DNA of 54,659 bases from NCBI GenBank assembly GCA_903919925.1, contig CAIXKO010000012.1, positions 1 through 54,659 of the forward strand. Direction: 5' to 3'. The position numbers and the translations under genes are program-made. This document shows, one piece after another, positions 35,179-43,675 of this stretch. The notes under the pieces were generated by a model. It did no database searches, had not been told where the DNA came from, and saw only the letters and a program-made list of their open reading frames with translations. The stretch comes from an uncultured Bacteroidota bacterium (GTDB taxonomy: Bacteria; Bacteroidota; Bacteroidia; Bacteroidales; UBA12481). Position 1 is the stretch's first letter. Each line of letters begins with the position of its first letter.

Positions 35179-36828
35179 ATGCGGAAAAAGCTAAAAATTG
35201 CCTTTACATTATTAAACTTTTTTGGATTTTTTTCACTTTACAATATTGAAGCTCAAACATCTGCGGATAAACCTTCCCTAATTGTCGGCATTGTTGTTGA
35301 TGGGATGAAATATGATTGGATTGAACGCTACTGGAGTCTTTTCAGTGAGGGGGGATTCAAAAAACTGATCCGGCAGGGAACTACCTATACCGACACCTCT
35401 GTTCCATATCTCTTTGCTGACCTCGGATCTTCATGTGCTTCGATATCCACCGGTGCGCCTCCGGCAATTCATGGAATAATTGGTGAAAATTGGTACAGCA
35501 GGCTTCGACGCGAACAGGTTAATTGTACAAAAGATTTTTTGGCAAGATCTATCGGCATTAATAACAACAATGGAAAACACTCTGCTAATCAACTATTATC
35601 CAACACCATAGGAGATCAAATAGTTTTGTCTTCAGATTACAAAGGGAAAGTAATTTCGGTGTCGTTCAGAGCCGAGCCTTCCATTTTGCTAGAGGGTCAT
35701 ATTCCAGGCTCAGCCTATTGGTTTGATGTGCAGTCTGGAAATTGGATTACCAGTTCACAATATGCAAATACTCTACCTTCCTGGGTCACCAGTTTCAATT
35801 CTAGAAATTCGGTAAACGAATACCTGACACGCGATTGGGATCTATTATTGGCCGACATTCTTTATTCCAGCTGCCCACCCGACGATAATGATCTTGAAAC
35901 AGGCTATTTTAACCAATTCAAAACCTTTCCTTTTAAGTTGAGCCGCATTAGAAAAGAAAGCCTTGGCCAGGATAACGAAATATTGGGAATGATGCCATTT
36001 GGAAACACCCTCTCTACTGAATTTGCTTCTGCTGCAATTATTGAGGAAGAACTTGGAAAAGATGATCAAACAGATCTTCTTTGGATTTGCTATTCGGCCA
36101 TCAATCAGATAACCAAATTATTCGGTCCTGATTCCAGAGAAGTAGCAGACGCGCTTCTTAGGCTGGATATGGACATTCAACGGCTTCTTTACCAAATCGA
36201 AGAAACAGTTGGAAAAGAAAAAACACTCGTATTCTTCACATCAACTCATGGCTCCTGCATGGATCCGGACTATAGCAAGGCGCTTAACCTGCCAGGAGGA
36301 TTCTTCCGGTACCAAAATGCAGTGGCACTGTTAAACTCCTACCTGAGTGCTATTTATGGCGAAGGTAACTGGGTTGAGTATTACCGTCTTCATCAATTAT
36401 ACCTGAATGAAACACTTATCGATCAGAAAAACCTCTCTTTTACCATCATTCAGGATCAAGCAGCCCGATTTCTTACACATTTTGATGGTGTTGCAAGAGC
36501 TATTCCAGCCGATCGAATGTTATCGGGAGCTGTAACAAGCCCTTGGGGCAATTTGGTCCAGAACTCCTATAACCCTGACAGAACCGGTGACCTGATTCTC
36601 ATACTTCAGCCTGGTTGGATCGAGGAGGAAAACACAGATAGCGATTCCCGGTCACCATATTCCTACGATACCCATGTTCCACTAACCTGGTATGGATGGA
36701 AAATACCCAAACAAACAATCAACCGCCCCGTGACTGTTCTTGATATTGCCCCAACTTTGTCCCATCTTCTGAATATTTCATCTCCATCAGGAGCAACAGG
36801 CAAAATGCTTTATGACCTGAATAAATAA
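35179..36828 (+). CDS. secreted PafA-like alkaline phosphatase superfamily protein, probably inactive
   Basis: The 549-aa protein has a signal peptide (ending near IEAQ) and aligns by motif with the PafA alkaline phosphatase/nucleotide pyrophosphatase family: GIVVDGMKYDWIERYW, STGAPPAIHGIIGENWY, KLFGPDSREV, YSYDTHVPLTWYG and VLDIAPTLSHLL. Against the active site of Elizabethkingia PafA, several residues are altered. The nucleophile Thr79 position is Leu82. Metal ligands Asp305 and His309 are Asn309 and Lys313. Asp352 is Thr356 (STHG instead of ADHG). The Lys162/Arg164 pair is Arg164/Glu166. Asp41, His357 and His499 remain. This indicates a pseudo-phosphatase exported to the periplasm or surface. 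It follows ychF closely and ends at a bidirectional terminator. Confidence 0.75.
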   Translation: MRKKLKIAFTLLNFFGFFSLYNIEAQTSADKPSLIVGIVVDGMKYDWIERYWSLFSEGGFKKLIRQGTTYTDTSVPYLFADLGSSCASISTGAPPAIHGIIGENWYSRLRREQVNCTKDFLARSIGINNNNGKHSANQLLSNTIGDQIVLSSDYKGKVISVSFRAEPSILLEGHIPGSAYWFDVQSGNWITSSQYANTLPSWVTSFNSRNSVNEYLTRDWDLLLADILYSSCPPDDNDLETGYFNQFKTFPFKLSRIRKESLGQDNEILGMMPFGNTLSTEFASAAIIEEELGKDDQTDLLWICYSAINQITKLFGPDSREVADALLRLDMDIQRLLYQIEETVGKEKTLVFFTSTHGSCMDPDYSKALNLPGGFFRYQNAVALLNSYLSAIYGEGNWVEYYRLHQLYLNETLIDQKNLSFTIIQDQAARFLTHFDGVARAIPADRMLSGAVTSPWGNLVQNSYNPDRTGDLILILQPGWIEEENTDSDSRSPYSYDTHVPLTWYGWKIPKQTINRPVTVLDIAPTLSHLLNISSPSGATGKMLYDLNK

Positions 36829-36869
36829 AAAAGGCCGTCAGAGATGAATGACGGCCTTAGATCTTTTTT
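36827..36869. terminator. bidirectional intrinsic terminator
   Basis: A perfect 10-bp stem AAGGCCGTCA / TGACGGCCTT (36831-36840 and 36849-36858) with an 8-nt loop is flanked by A-run on the left and T-run on the right. It therefore terminates both the PafA-like gene (plus) and the LruC lipoprotein gene (minus). Confidence 0.88.
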
Positions 36870-36874
36870 GCGTA

Positions 36875-38905
36875 TTACTTCTTATATATCAGCAAACTAT
36901 TCCGATAACCAGGTTTGTCCAGATACCAATCGGGGAATAAAACACCACCCGACTCAGCCCAAGCGCCGAATTTCGTGTAACCCTTGATAATATCGTTCTT
37001 TTCTATCATGTATTCAAAACTCCCTGGTAAATCCATCATCCAGATCAAATTTTGTTTGGATTTATAGTATTTCCCTGCCAAAGGGTTGCTCGCATCATGC
37101 GACTGTCCGAAATAAGACAAGTCAGCAAGATCTGTCGGTAAATGCCCGCTCAGGTGAATTTCCTTACCCCTTGAGCCATCAACAATCAGGAATGGATTAT
37201 AAGGAGCCTGTCCCATCGCTGCAATAGTTTGGGAAGTATTGAATACTACATTTATTGTAATCGTTTTAGGCTCAGTCCATCCATTCCCGGGGATTACATT
37301 AACACCTGTCCCGGTTCCCGAATAGGATAAAACATCATAAGCATCTTCAAAAGCCACAATTACCGCTTTGCTCTGCCCCGCCTCAACTCCATTACCTCTT
37401 AGTTTAACATAATCTCCATTAACATTATATCCTGAAACTGATTCAACTGCATCAGCCGAAATAGGTAGCTGAATACCAAAGCCGTTCCGGTAAGATGCTC
37501 CAATAGCCTTTGTTTTCAGTTGAATCGTCATTTGCTTGATTTGATTCTTAGGATCTGCAACTTGGTTAAAATTGTAATCAACAACCAGATCGTTGAAGTC
37601 AAAATCCCCTAAGCCCGGCCACAAATCCTCAGCCAGAAAGGTTCCAAAAACACCCTTTGCAGGATAGAAATAATTGAAAGCTAAATTTTTATCGTCCGGA
37701 TAATCATCAAAGGTATCAGTTATACCATCTTTGTCACGATCTGATGGTGTATCCATTGGTGGAACTCTCGAAATATCCACTGCTCTAACAGGATTTGCAG
37801 TAACATAAAAGACACAGTCATTAAAATCTTCATCTGACCCTGACATTCGATCCAGATCTTCGAATCCCAATAACAAAACGCTTCTCTTGGTATCGTAGAG
37901 CAAAACGGTATGCTGCTTCTTTGTTACATTGCTCTCAGGATTAAAGCCAGGTTCAGAATAGTAAACCTTTGACCCACTTACCTTACCTCCATTCCAACCG
38001 TATGGAACCAGAAACCAACCAATGGCTTTGCCACCAGGAAACCTGCCAAGAAAAACTTTATCTCCGGATGTAAGTCCTCCTCCACTACCTGAGTAAGATG
38101 CGTTGGGGAAAATCACGTTGTATTTATTGATTTCTGCTGCTGTTTTTGGAGGATTGCTAATATCATATAGATAATAACCCAGCGAGTTTAAATAGCCAGC
38201 TCCTTCATGAACAAAAGTAATCCAAACATCGGCTTCCTCATTTAGAACAATATCCCCTTCGTTGCCAACAGCAAGATAGTCTGGATGACTCACTGGCAAA
38301 CGCTGATTCTCTGGTAATGAAGCATTCACATCTTTCAGAAAATCCTGGGTAATAACATCCCGGGGTGTAGTAAGGTAACCCGGAACACCCTGACTATTAT
38401 AAGCCCCTAAATATGTATAAGTTAGCCCTGATTTTTGCCCGGCTTGAGGATTTGTCGAAAAGGTAATGGGAAGTGAATAGGTACCCTCACCATAATGATA
38501 AACTGCAGTTCCGCCAAATATCGGTACTGCAACGAGTGACTCCAAGCCGACAAAATCAGTTCTCAAAAAAACGGTATCCATGAATGAAGGCAGTCTGAAC
38601 TTTACATCAATCCTGCCATCGTCTCCAGATGCAAAAGTCCCGATCAGGCGCGCTTCCAGGTTGGGTTCTTCGCTTGGTCCAGGATCGTCCAAATATACTT
38701 TTACAGGAACACTACTCATAGTCATGGTTGAATTCTTTACCAAAACACTGAGGTTAACATCATGAGTCGTTTTAAAATCAAACCCTTCTGGAATTTTAAG
38801 GTCTTTGGTGGTGCCAGAATTCGTATTGGGTAAGTTAGTATCCTTGTGGCATGAAGCCAGGATCAAAAACATTCCTAAAAACAAACAAACAGATATCTTT
38901 TTCAT
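36875..38905 (-). CDS. LruC domain-containing lipoprotein
   Basis: The 676-aa protein has a lipoprotein signal with lipobox LASC and lipidated Cys19, followed by HKDT. A middle region (about 215-375) contains a DUF4114-like element with SDEDFNDCVFYV. The C-terminal LruC domain (about 385-676) contains the acidic DKDGITDTFDDYPDD calcium-type loop and the hallmark GDFDFNDLVVDYNF. LruC-domain lipoproteins are widespread in Bacteroidota, and their function is poorly known. It is likely on the outer membrane, possibly surface-exposed. It is monocistronic: a bidirectional terminator follows it, and a divergent subtilase gene lies 185 bp upstream. Confidence 0.85.
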   Translation of the reverse strand: MKKISVCLFLGMFLILASCHKDTNLPNTNSGTTKDLKIPEGFDFKTTHDVNLSVLVKNSTMTMSSVPVKVYLDDPGPSEEPNLEARLIGTFASGDDGRIDVKFRLPSFMDTVFLRTDFVGLESLVAVPIFGGTAVYHYGEGTYSLPITFSTNPQAGQKSGLTYTYLGAYNSQGVPGYLTTPRDVITQDFLKDVNASLPENQRLPVSHPDYLAVGNEGDIVLNEEADVWITFVHEGAGYLNSLGYYLYDISNPPKTAAEINKYNVIFPNASYSGSGGGLTSGDKVFLGRFPGGKAIGWFLVPYGWNGGKVSGSKVYYSEPGFNPESNVTKKQHTVLLYDTKRSVLLLGFEDLDRMSGSDEDFNDCVFYVTANPVRAVDISRVPPMDTPSDRDKDGITDTFDDYPDDKNLAFNYFYPAKGVFGTFLAEDLWPGLGDFDFNDLVVDYNFNQVADPKNQIKQMTIQLKTKAIGASYRNGFGIQLPISADAVESVSGYNVNGDYVKLRGNGVEAGQSKAVIVAFEDAYDVLSYSGTGTGVNVIPGNGWTEPKTITINVVFNTSQTIAAMGQAPYNPFLIVDGSRGKEIHLSGHLPTDLADLSYFGQSHDASNPLAGKYYKSKQNLIWMMDLPGSFEYMIEKNDIIKGYTKFGAWAESGGVLFPDWYLDKPGYRNSLLIYKK

Positions 38906-39018
38906 AGCTTTATTTTATCTTTATTACCACAGTTAATCAAACCCTATGCCACTTAAATTTCAAATTTTATTAAAGTATTGAAATCCATTTGTTTGAACAA
39001 TTATTTAAATAAACATAT

Positions 39019-39035
39019 ATTCCATTATCTGGAAT
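39019..39035. repeat. short palindrome in the divergent LruC/subtilase gap
   Basis: ATTCCA-TTATC-TGGAAT is a 6-bp inverted repeat in the AT-rich 185-bp gap 38906-39090. It could be an operator or small hairpin shared by two divergent genes. No TAnnTTTG box is present in this gap on either strand, only near matches with three spacer bases. Confidence 0.3.
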
Positions 39036-39090
39036 TTTTCCACAAATAAACGCCTTCCCAAACCTGAAGAACTCATCTCGTCAATATCCA

Positions 39091-40356
39091 ATGAAAAAAA
39101 GCTCGATAATTAACCTGATTGTTTCCTTACTGGTAATTTTCATCATAACCTCGTTTCAGGAGGAACATGACAATAAAGTTAACATAATCTGGGATGCGCA
39201 AATTGATTATCTTCAAGGAAAAGAATTTGCACAAAAAGGTATTACCGGGCAAGGCTTGAGAATTGCTATCCTGGACGGTGGATTCCCCGGCACCAACACC
39301 CACCCGGCTCTTAAACACTTAATTGATAGAAAGAAGATTCTTTCAACCTGGAACTTTGTAAAAAACAAGGAAAATGTTTTTACGGGCGATTCGCATGGCA
39401 CCGCTGTCCTTTCCTGCATTGCCGGAATTCTCAACGGACGACCGCTGGGCCTTGCTCCTGATGCAGATTTTTTGCTTGCCGTTACAGAAACAACAGGAGA
39501 ACCTCGTTCTGAAGAGTTAAATTGGGCTAAAGCAGTTGATTGGGCAATTGACCATGGTGCCAATATCATACAATCCTCTTTGGGATATACATATCATCGA
39601 TATTTCACCTTCGATTTGGATGGACGGCACAGCATTGCAGCTCAGGCTGCTGCCCGAGCTGCCCGAAAAGGTGTTCTAATCGTTAATTGTAATGGTAACG
39701 AAGGACAGAGCAAATGGCAAACGGTCGTTACCCCTGCTGATGCTGATTCTATACTTAGTGTGGGAGCCATAGACATTGTTACTGGCTTGGTAGCAGGTTT
39801 CAGTTCAGTGGGTCCGACAGCTGACAAGAGAATAAAACCTAATGTTTGCGCGCCAGGGAAAGTGATTACTTTAAATCCCAAGGGTGGCATTCGAATCATG
39901 GAAGGAACATCCTTTTCTGCTCCTTTAATTACAGGCTTTGCTGCATGCACCTGGCAAATGAACAGATCCCTGCCCGCTCAAGACATAATAAAAATGATCG
40001 AAAAATCGGGGCATCTCTACCCATATTTTGACTATTCACATGGATTCGGCATACCTCAGGCTTCCCGAATCATTAACCCCATTCAGGACACTTGTTCGGG
40101 TAAAATTGCGATCACTGAAATTAATCAGGATCTTTTCATTCATGTTTGGAACAGCAATTTGAGCACAGTGTCACCGAGGAATGAACCATACCTCTATTTT
40201 AAATTTAGTGACACATTAGGATTCGTCATCAAATATGGGGCGTACAGAATGGAGAGTGAGGCCCCGTTGGTCCTAAGTTTATCCGAATATAATAAAGGCA
40301 TCATCTTCCAATGTAGCTTTAATGGAGAAATTGCAGAATGGAAAGTACAAAAATAA
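39091..40356 (+). CDS. secreted S8 subtilisin-like serine peptidase
   Basis: The 421-aa protein has an N-terminal hydrophobic signal (residues 5-20) and a subtilase domain with the complete triad: Asp62 in AILDGGF, His102 in DSHGTAVLS and Ser274 in GTSFSAPL. Asn203 in NCNGNEG serves the oxyanion hole. No large propeptide is visible, since the catalytic domain begins soon after the signal. A C-terminal beta extension of about 85 residues follows. It probably acts outside the inner membrane. Its last 19 nt overlap the start of the outer-membrane-type protein gene, so the two are translationally linked. Confidence 0.9.
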   Translation: MKKSSIINLIVSLLVIFIITSFQEEHDNKVNIIWDAQIDYLQGKEFAQKGITGQGLRIAILDGGFPGTNTHPALKHLIDRKKILSTWNFVKNKENVFTGDSHGTAVLSCIAGILNGRPLGLAPDADFLLAVTETTGEPRSEELNWAKAVDWAIDHGANIIQSSLGYTYHRYFTFDLDGRHSIAAQAAARAARKGVLIVNCNGNEGQSKWQTVVTPADADSILSVGAIDIVTGLVAGFSSVGPTADKRIKPNVCAPGKVITLNPKGGIRIMEGTSFSAPLITGFAACTWQMNRSLPAQDIIKMIEKSGHLYPYFDYSHGFGIPQASRIINPIQDTCSGKIAITEINQDLFIHVWNSNLSTVSPRNEPYLYFKFSDTLGFVIKYGAYRMESEAPLVLSLSEYNKGIIFQCSFNGEIAEWKVQK

Positions 40357-41072
40357 AAACCTGGGTTGTTTCAGTTTTCCTGCTGAGTGTCTCTCTGGTT
40401 AATGTGTATCCTCAGGAATTGATGTTCGAAAAAAACTCTGCTGCTTTAACAACTCATCCAAATTTCGGCCCTAATCGAAAGTACTACTGCCATCCATTCC
40501 TATCATATTCATTTTTTCTTCCTTCCTACAATGGAGCTTACTTTACAACAATTCCAGTGATTTCTGGCCAAACCAGATTTGGGCTCCGAAATAAGGTTAA
40601 AATTACTAAGTCTTTGGCACTTTTGTCCGATTTCGGTATCAGCCGTCGCTTTTTCAGAATCACTCAATTTCCAAACAAGACTTTTCCGGATACCTCGAAA
40701 CACCATTCCCAATCTATTCTTACTAACCAACTTTTTGGGGGATTCTTTGTAAGGTTAAGACATAGTCAATCTGGGGATTACCTGGGAAACTATTTCGACT
40801 TTGGAATATTAGTAGCAGCATCACTTGAAAGTCAACTCCTATCAAAAGACCTGTTTTTTTCTAACGATTCCAACCCTTTCATGACAGAAAAAACCGCTCG
40901 GTCTGTATTGAAAAATATAAATCCTTTTGCATCCTGCATGGCAATACGGCTGGGTTTCGATCGATTCAGCCTTTTTGCGACATATCTTTGGACTCGCACT
41001 ATCAAGACGAAATCAATTAGTGACCTGCCAGCTCTGGAAATCGGATTCGAGATTTCACCTATCCGTTATTGA
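40338..41072 (+). CDS. hypothetical outer-membrane-type (beta-barrel) protein
   Basis: The 244-aa protein is not a family I recognise. It has a signal peptide (ending near NVYPQE) and a mature part with many aromatic, alternating beta segments (YYCHPFLSYSFFLPSYNGAYF; SLALLSDFGISRRFFRI; MAIRLGFDRFSLFATYLW) ending GFEISPIRY, consistent with a small outer membrane barrel. A GGAG-type ribosome binding site precedes its ATG. Coupling to the subtilase suggests a shared envelope role. The gene end overlaps the convergent GGGP synthase gene by 14 bp. Confidence 0.65.
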   Translation: MESTKIKTWVVSVFLLSVSLVNVYPQELMFEKNSAALTTHPNFGPNRKYYCHPFLSYSFFLPSYNGAYFTTIPVISGQTRFGLRNKVKITKSLALLSDFGISRRFFRITQFPNKTFPDTSKHHSQSILTNQLFGGFFVRLRHSQSGDYLGNYFDFGILVAASLESQLLSKDLFFSNDSNPFMTEKTARSVLKNINPFASCMAIRLGFDRFSLFATYLWTRTIKTKSISDLPALEIGFEISPIRY

Positions 41073-41796
41073 AGCTATCTCTTTCTGCAATCAATTCAGA
41101 CAACCGGCATTGCCTGTTTTCTATAGCACTTCCTACCACTACTAAATCGGCACCTGATTTATACGCATTCCTGATATCTGCTGCGGTACGCATTCCTCCT
41201 CCGATTATAATTGGAAGATTTATTTTTTGAGAAACCATGGAAATCATTTTCAGAGGAACAGGATTATGCGCCCCACTTCCGGCATCCAGATAAATTACTT
41301 TTAATCCCAGCATCTCACCTGCCATTGCTGTTGCTAAGGCTATGTCGGGTTTTTCAGGTGGAATAGGCTGAGTATTACTCATATAGGAAACAGAAGTCTG
41401 CTGACCTCCATTTACCAGTATGTATCCGGTAGGGATAATCTCTATACCCGACTCCCACAAGAAGGGGGCTGCTATTACATGATTACCGATAAGATACTCT
41501 GAATTTCTCCCGGAAATAAGAGATAATAACAGCATTCCATCGGCCTTTGTACTGAGTTGAAGTGGTGATCCCGGAAATAACACTACCGGAATTTCAATCT
41601 CTGACTTTATCTTGGTGATCAATTGATCTATATGATTGGAAACCAAACTACCTCCAACGAAGATCAGATCTATACCTGCTTCCCTGGCCTCAGAAAGCTG
41701 ACCGGAGAGAAAATTCTCTTCCCATTTGTCAGGGTCAATTAGCCAGGCTAATGCCTTTTGACAACCTTTCAGATTGTTGAGAAAAGGTAAAATCAT
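41059..41796 (-). CDS. geranylgeranylglyceryl/heptaprenylglyceryl phosphate synthase family protein
   Basis: The 245-aa TIM-barrel prenyltransferase belongs to the GGGPS/PcrB family, which joins polyprenyl diphosphate to sn-glycerol 1-phosphate by an ether bond. Family segments are the N-terminal LAWLIDPDKWEE, DLIFVGGSLVSN, VLFPGSPLQLS, VIYLDAGSGAHNPV and the phosphate-binding IIGGGMRTAADIRNAYKSGADLVVVGSAIE. Bacteroidota homologues fall in the group II GGGPS clade; the final lipid product in these bacteria is not established. It follows gldD by 1 nt and probably belongs to the ssb-gldE-gldD operon. Confidence 0.88.
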   Translation of the reverse strand: MILPFLNNLKGCQKALAWLIDPDKWEENFLSGQLSEAREAGIDLIFVGGSLVSNHIDQLITKIKSEIEIPVVLFPGSPLQLSTKADGMLLLSLISGRNSEYLIGNHVIAAPFLWESGIEIIPTGYILVNGGQQTSVSYMSNTQPIPPEKPDIALATAMAGEMLGLKVIYLDAGSGAHNPVPLKMISMVSQKINLPIIIGGGMRTAADIRNAYKSGADLVVVGSAIENRQCRLSELIAERDSFNNG

Positions 41797-41797
41797 T

Positions 41798-42394
41798 TTA
41801 TTGGTTTCTCCAACTTATTGATTCAATCATCCTTACCAAATCCATGCGAAGAAATTCCACCACTGGTGCCAAAGAGTCCTTATTGGGCTGACAATCAAAA
41901 TATAACGCACCTCTGAGAAAGTGAGTTACGCTATCAGTTGCATAAAATTGCATTGAGGATGCTGTATTTCCTTTAATATCAAAAAGAACACTATAAACTT
42001 TGTTAAGGGATTCCGCATATTCCGATTGTACTATGGCATCTGCCTTAACACTATGTTTATATGCATAAGAATGGGTATCATCAATTAAACTTGCCAAACT
42101 AGAATTTACTTTTTTATAGGTCAAATATATGCGACTTTTGAATTGAGGGAACTCAACATTGAGCCAAAAGGCAGCAGTATCTGTGTCTTTCCATTGTCCC
42201 CTATATGGCTTGATCAACGCGTATAAAGGATAATCAAAGGTATAAGGGTAATCTCCCTGAAGTTGCTGATACTCCTTTTTAGGGAAATCGATACGAAAAT
42301 AACCTCGCGGTTTAGGGCTATAATCCGGTTTACATCCAAGGGAAATGGCCGTGAATAAAAACAAAACAAAACAGGTTGAAAAACTGACCTTCAT
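41798..42394 (-). CDS. gldD: gliding motility lipoprotein GldD
   Basis: The 198-aa lipoprotein has lipobox ISLGC (Cys21) followed by KPDYSPKPRGYFRIDFPKKEY, the GldD signature. GldD is required for gliding and for stable function of the GldLM/type IX machinery in Flavobacterium, and is also kept in many non-gliding Bacteroidota. It lies 6 nt downstream of gldE, the conserved pair. Confidence 0.9.
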   Translation of the reverse strand: MKVSFSTCFVLFLFTAISLGCKPDYSPKPRGYFRIDFPKKEYQQLQGDYPYTFDYPLYALIKPYRGQWKDTDTAAFWLNVEFPQFKSRIYLTYKKVNSSLASLIDDTHSYAYKHSVKADAIVQSEYAESLNKVYSVLFDIKGNTASSMQFYATDSVTHFLRGALYFDCQPNKDSLAPVVEFLRMDLVRMIESISWRNQ

Positions 42395-42400
42395 AATCTT

Positions 42401-43657
42401 CTATGCAATAGTAATTTCGATTTCCTTTATCCTCCGATCGTCACGACTCCTTACCACAAACGTAAGATAATTCAATTGAATCTTTTCATCAAGATTCGGG
42501 ATTTCCCCTTTGAGCTCCAATACTAACCCAGCTATGGTCTCAGCCCCTCCTTTTATTGACTCAAAATAACTTTCGTCCAGCTCAAGAGCCTTTACTAAAT
42601 CGTGCAAACTGGTTTTGCCATTGCAGAGGAATGTTTTGTCTCCTAGTTTCTGAATCATTAAATCTTCTTCGTCTGATTCATCTCTGATTTCCCCTACAAT
42701 TTCCTCCAGGATATCTTCGAGGGTAATTAACCCCGATGTGCCTCCATATTCATCAACCACAATAGCCATGTGCATTTTGTTCCGCCTGAATTCTTGAAGG
42801 AGATCGTTAATTCGCTTATTATCTGGAACAAACAAAGCTGGTCTTATTAAGGATTGCCACCTGAAATTATTACTTTTCTGCAGGTGAGAAAGGAAATCCT
42901 TGACATATAATATTCCACGTATGTCATCCAGGTTTTCTTGATAAACAGGAAACCTTGAATATCCCAAATCCACCATACGTGCGAATACCAGTCGAAAAGG
43001 CTCTTTGATGTCCAAAGAAAAAATATCAACCCTTGGTTTCATTATTTCACCTACAGAAATATTACCAAACCTGACAATTCCTTTCAGCATCTTCTCCTCC
43101 TCAACAAGCTCTGGTCCGGTTAGATCCAATGCATCCGAAAGATGATCCATTGTCAGTGGAGAGTTAATATCTTTGATTCGTTTCCTGACAATAGAAGTGG
43201 AGCCGATTAAGACTTTGCTTACAGGATGCAAAACCCGAACCATTCCGGTGACTGGAGTTGCCATCATTTTTGAAAGCCTTAGAGCATGACGAGTTGCGTA
43301 TATTTTGGGCAATACTTCCCCTATGAGCAAAATCAAAAAAGTAATGACAACTATCTGAATTATGAACTTTAATACAGGATGTTCCGGAAAACTAAGAATT
43401 GCATCCATAACCCATGTTGACAAGATCACTATTCCCATATTAATCAAATTGTTAGCGACCAATAACGTTGCCAGTAGCTCCTCTGGGTTATGCAATAACT
43501 CCAACACTCGCTTGAAAGATTTAATACTTCCTTGATTAAGTTGCTTTCTCTCATTGGGACCAATCGAGAAAAAAGCAACTTCCGCTCCGGAAATCAGAGC
43601 AGAAGCTGCCAACAAAAACAGGATAACCGTCAATTCAATGATTACGCTGAGATTCAA
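42401..43657 (-). CDS. gldE: gliding motility-associated protein GldE (CNNM/CorC-type membrane protein)
   Basis: The 418-aa membrane protein has an N-terminal DUF21/CNNM domain with several transmembrane segments (about 1-30, 62-120), a CBS pair (about 205-330, e.g. IMKPRVDIFSLDI and MHMAIVVDEYGGTSGLITLEDILEEIVGEI) and a C-terminal CorC/HlyC domain. This matches GldE and related magnesium/cobalt efflux-type proteins. The start is a TTG with AAGGAA a few bases upstream; no nearby in-frame ATG gives the first membrane helix. It lies between ssb and gldD, as in Flavobacterium. Confidence 0.9.
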   Translation of the reverse strand: MNLSVIIELTVILFLLAASALISGAEVAFFSIGPNERKQLNQGSIKSFKRVLELLHNPEELLATLLVANNLINMGIVILSTWVMDAILSFPEHPVLKFIIQIVVITFLILLIGEVLPKIYATRHALRLSKMMATPVTGMVRVLHPVSKVLIGSTSIVRKRIKDINSPLTMDHLSDALDLTGPELVEEEKMLKGIVRFGNISVGEIMKPRVDIFSLDIKEPFRLVFARMVDLGYSRFPVYQENLDDIRGILYVKDFLSHLQKSNNFRWQSLIRPALFVPDNKRINDLLQEFRRNKMHMAIVVDEYGGTSGLITLEDILEEIVGEIRDESDEEDLMIQKLGDKTFLCNGKTSLHDLVKALELDESYFESIKGGAETIAGLVLELKGEIPNLDEKIQLNYLTFVVRSRDDRRIKEIEITIA

Positions 43658-43675
43658 ATTATTCCTTGTTCTTAG

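Noticed and set aside
39213..39950. Antisense frames across the subtilase gene
   Set aside because: They are complementary to catalytic-motif codons of a clearly real S8 peptidase and have Ala/Pro-rich shadow composition.
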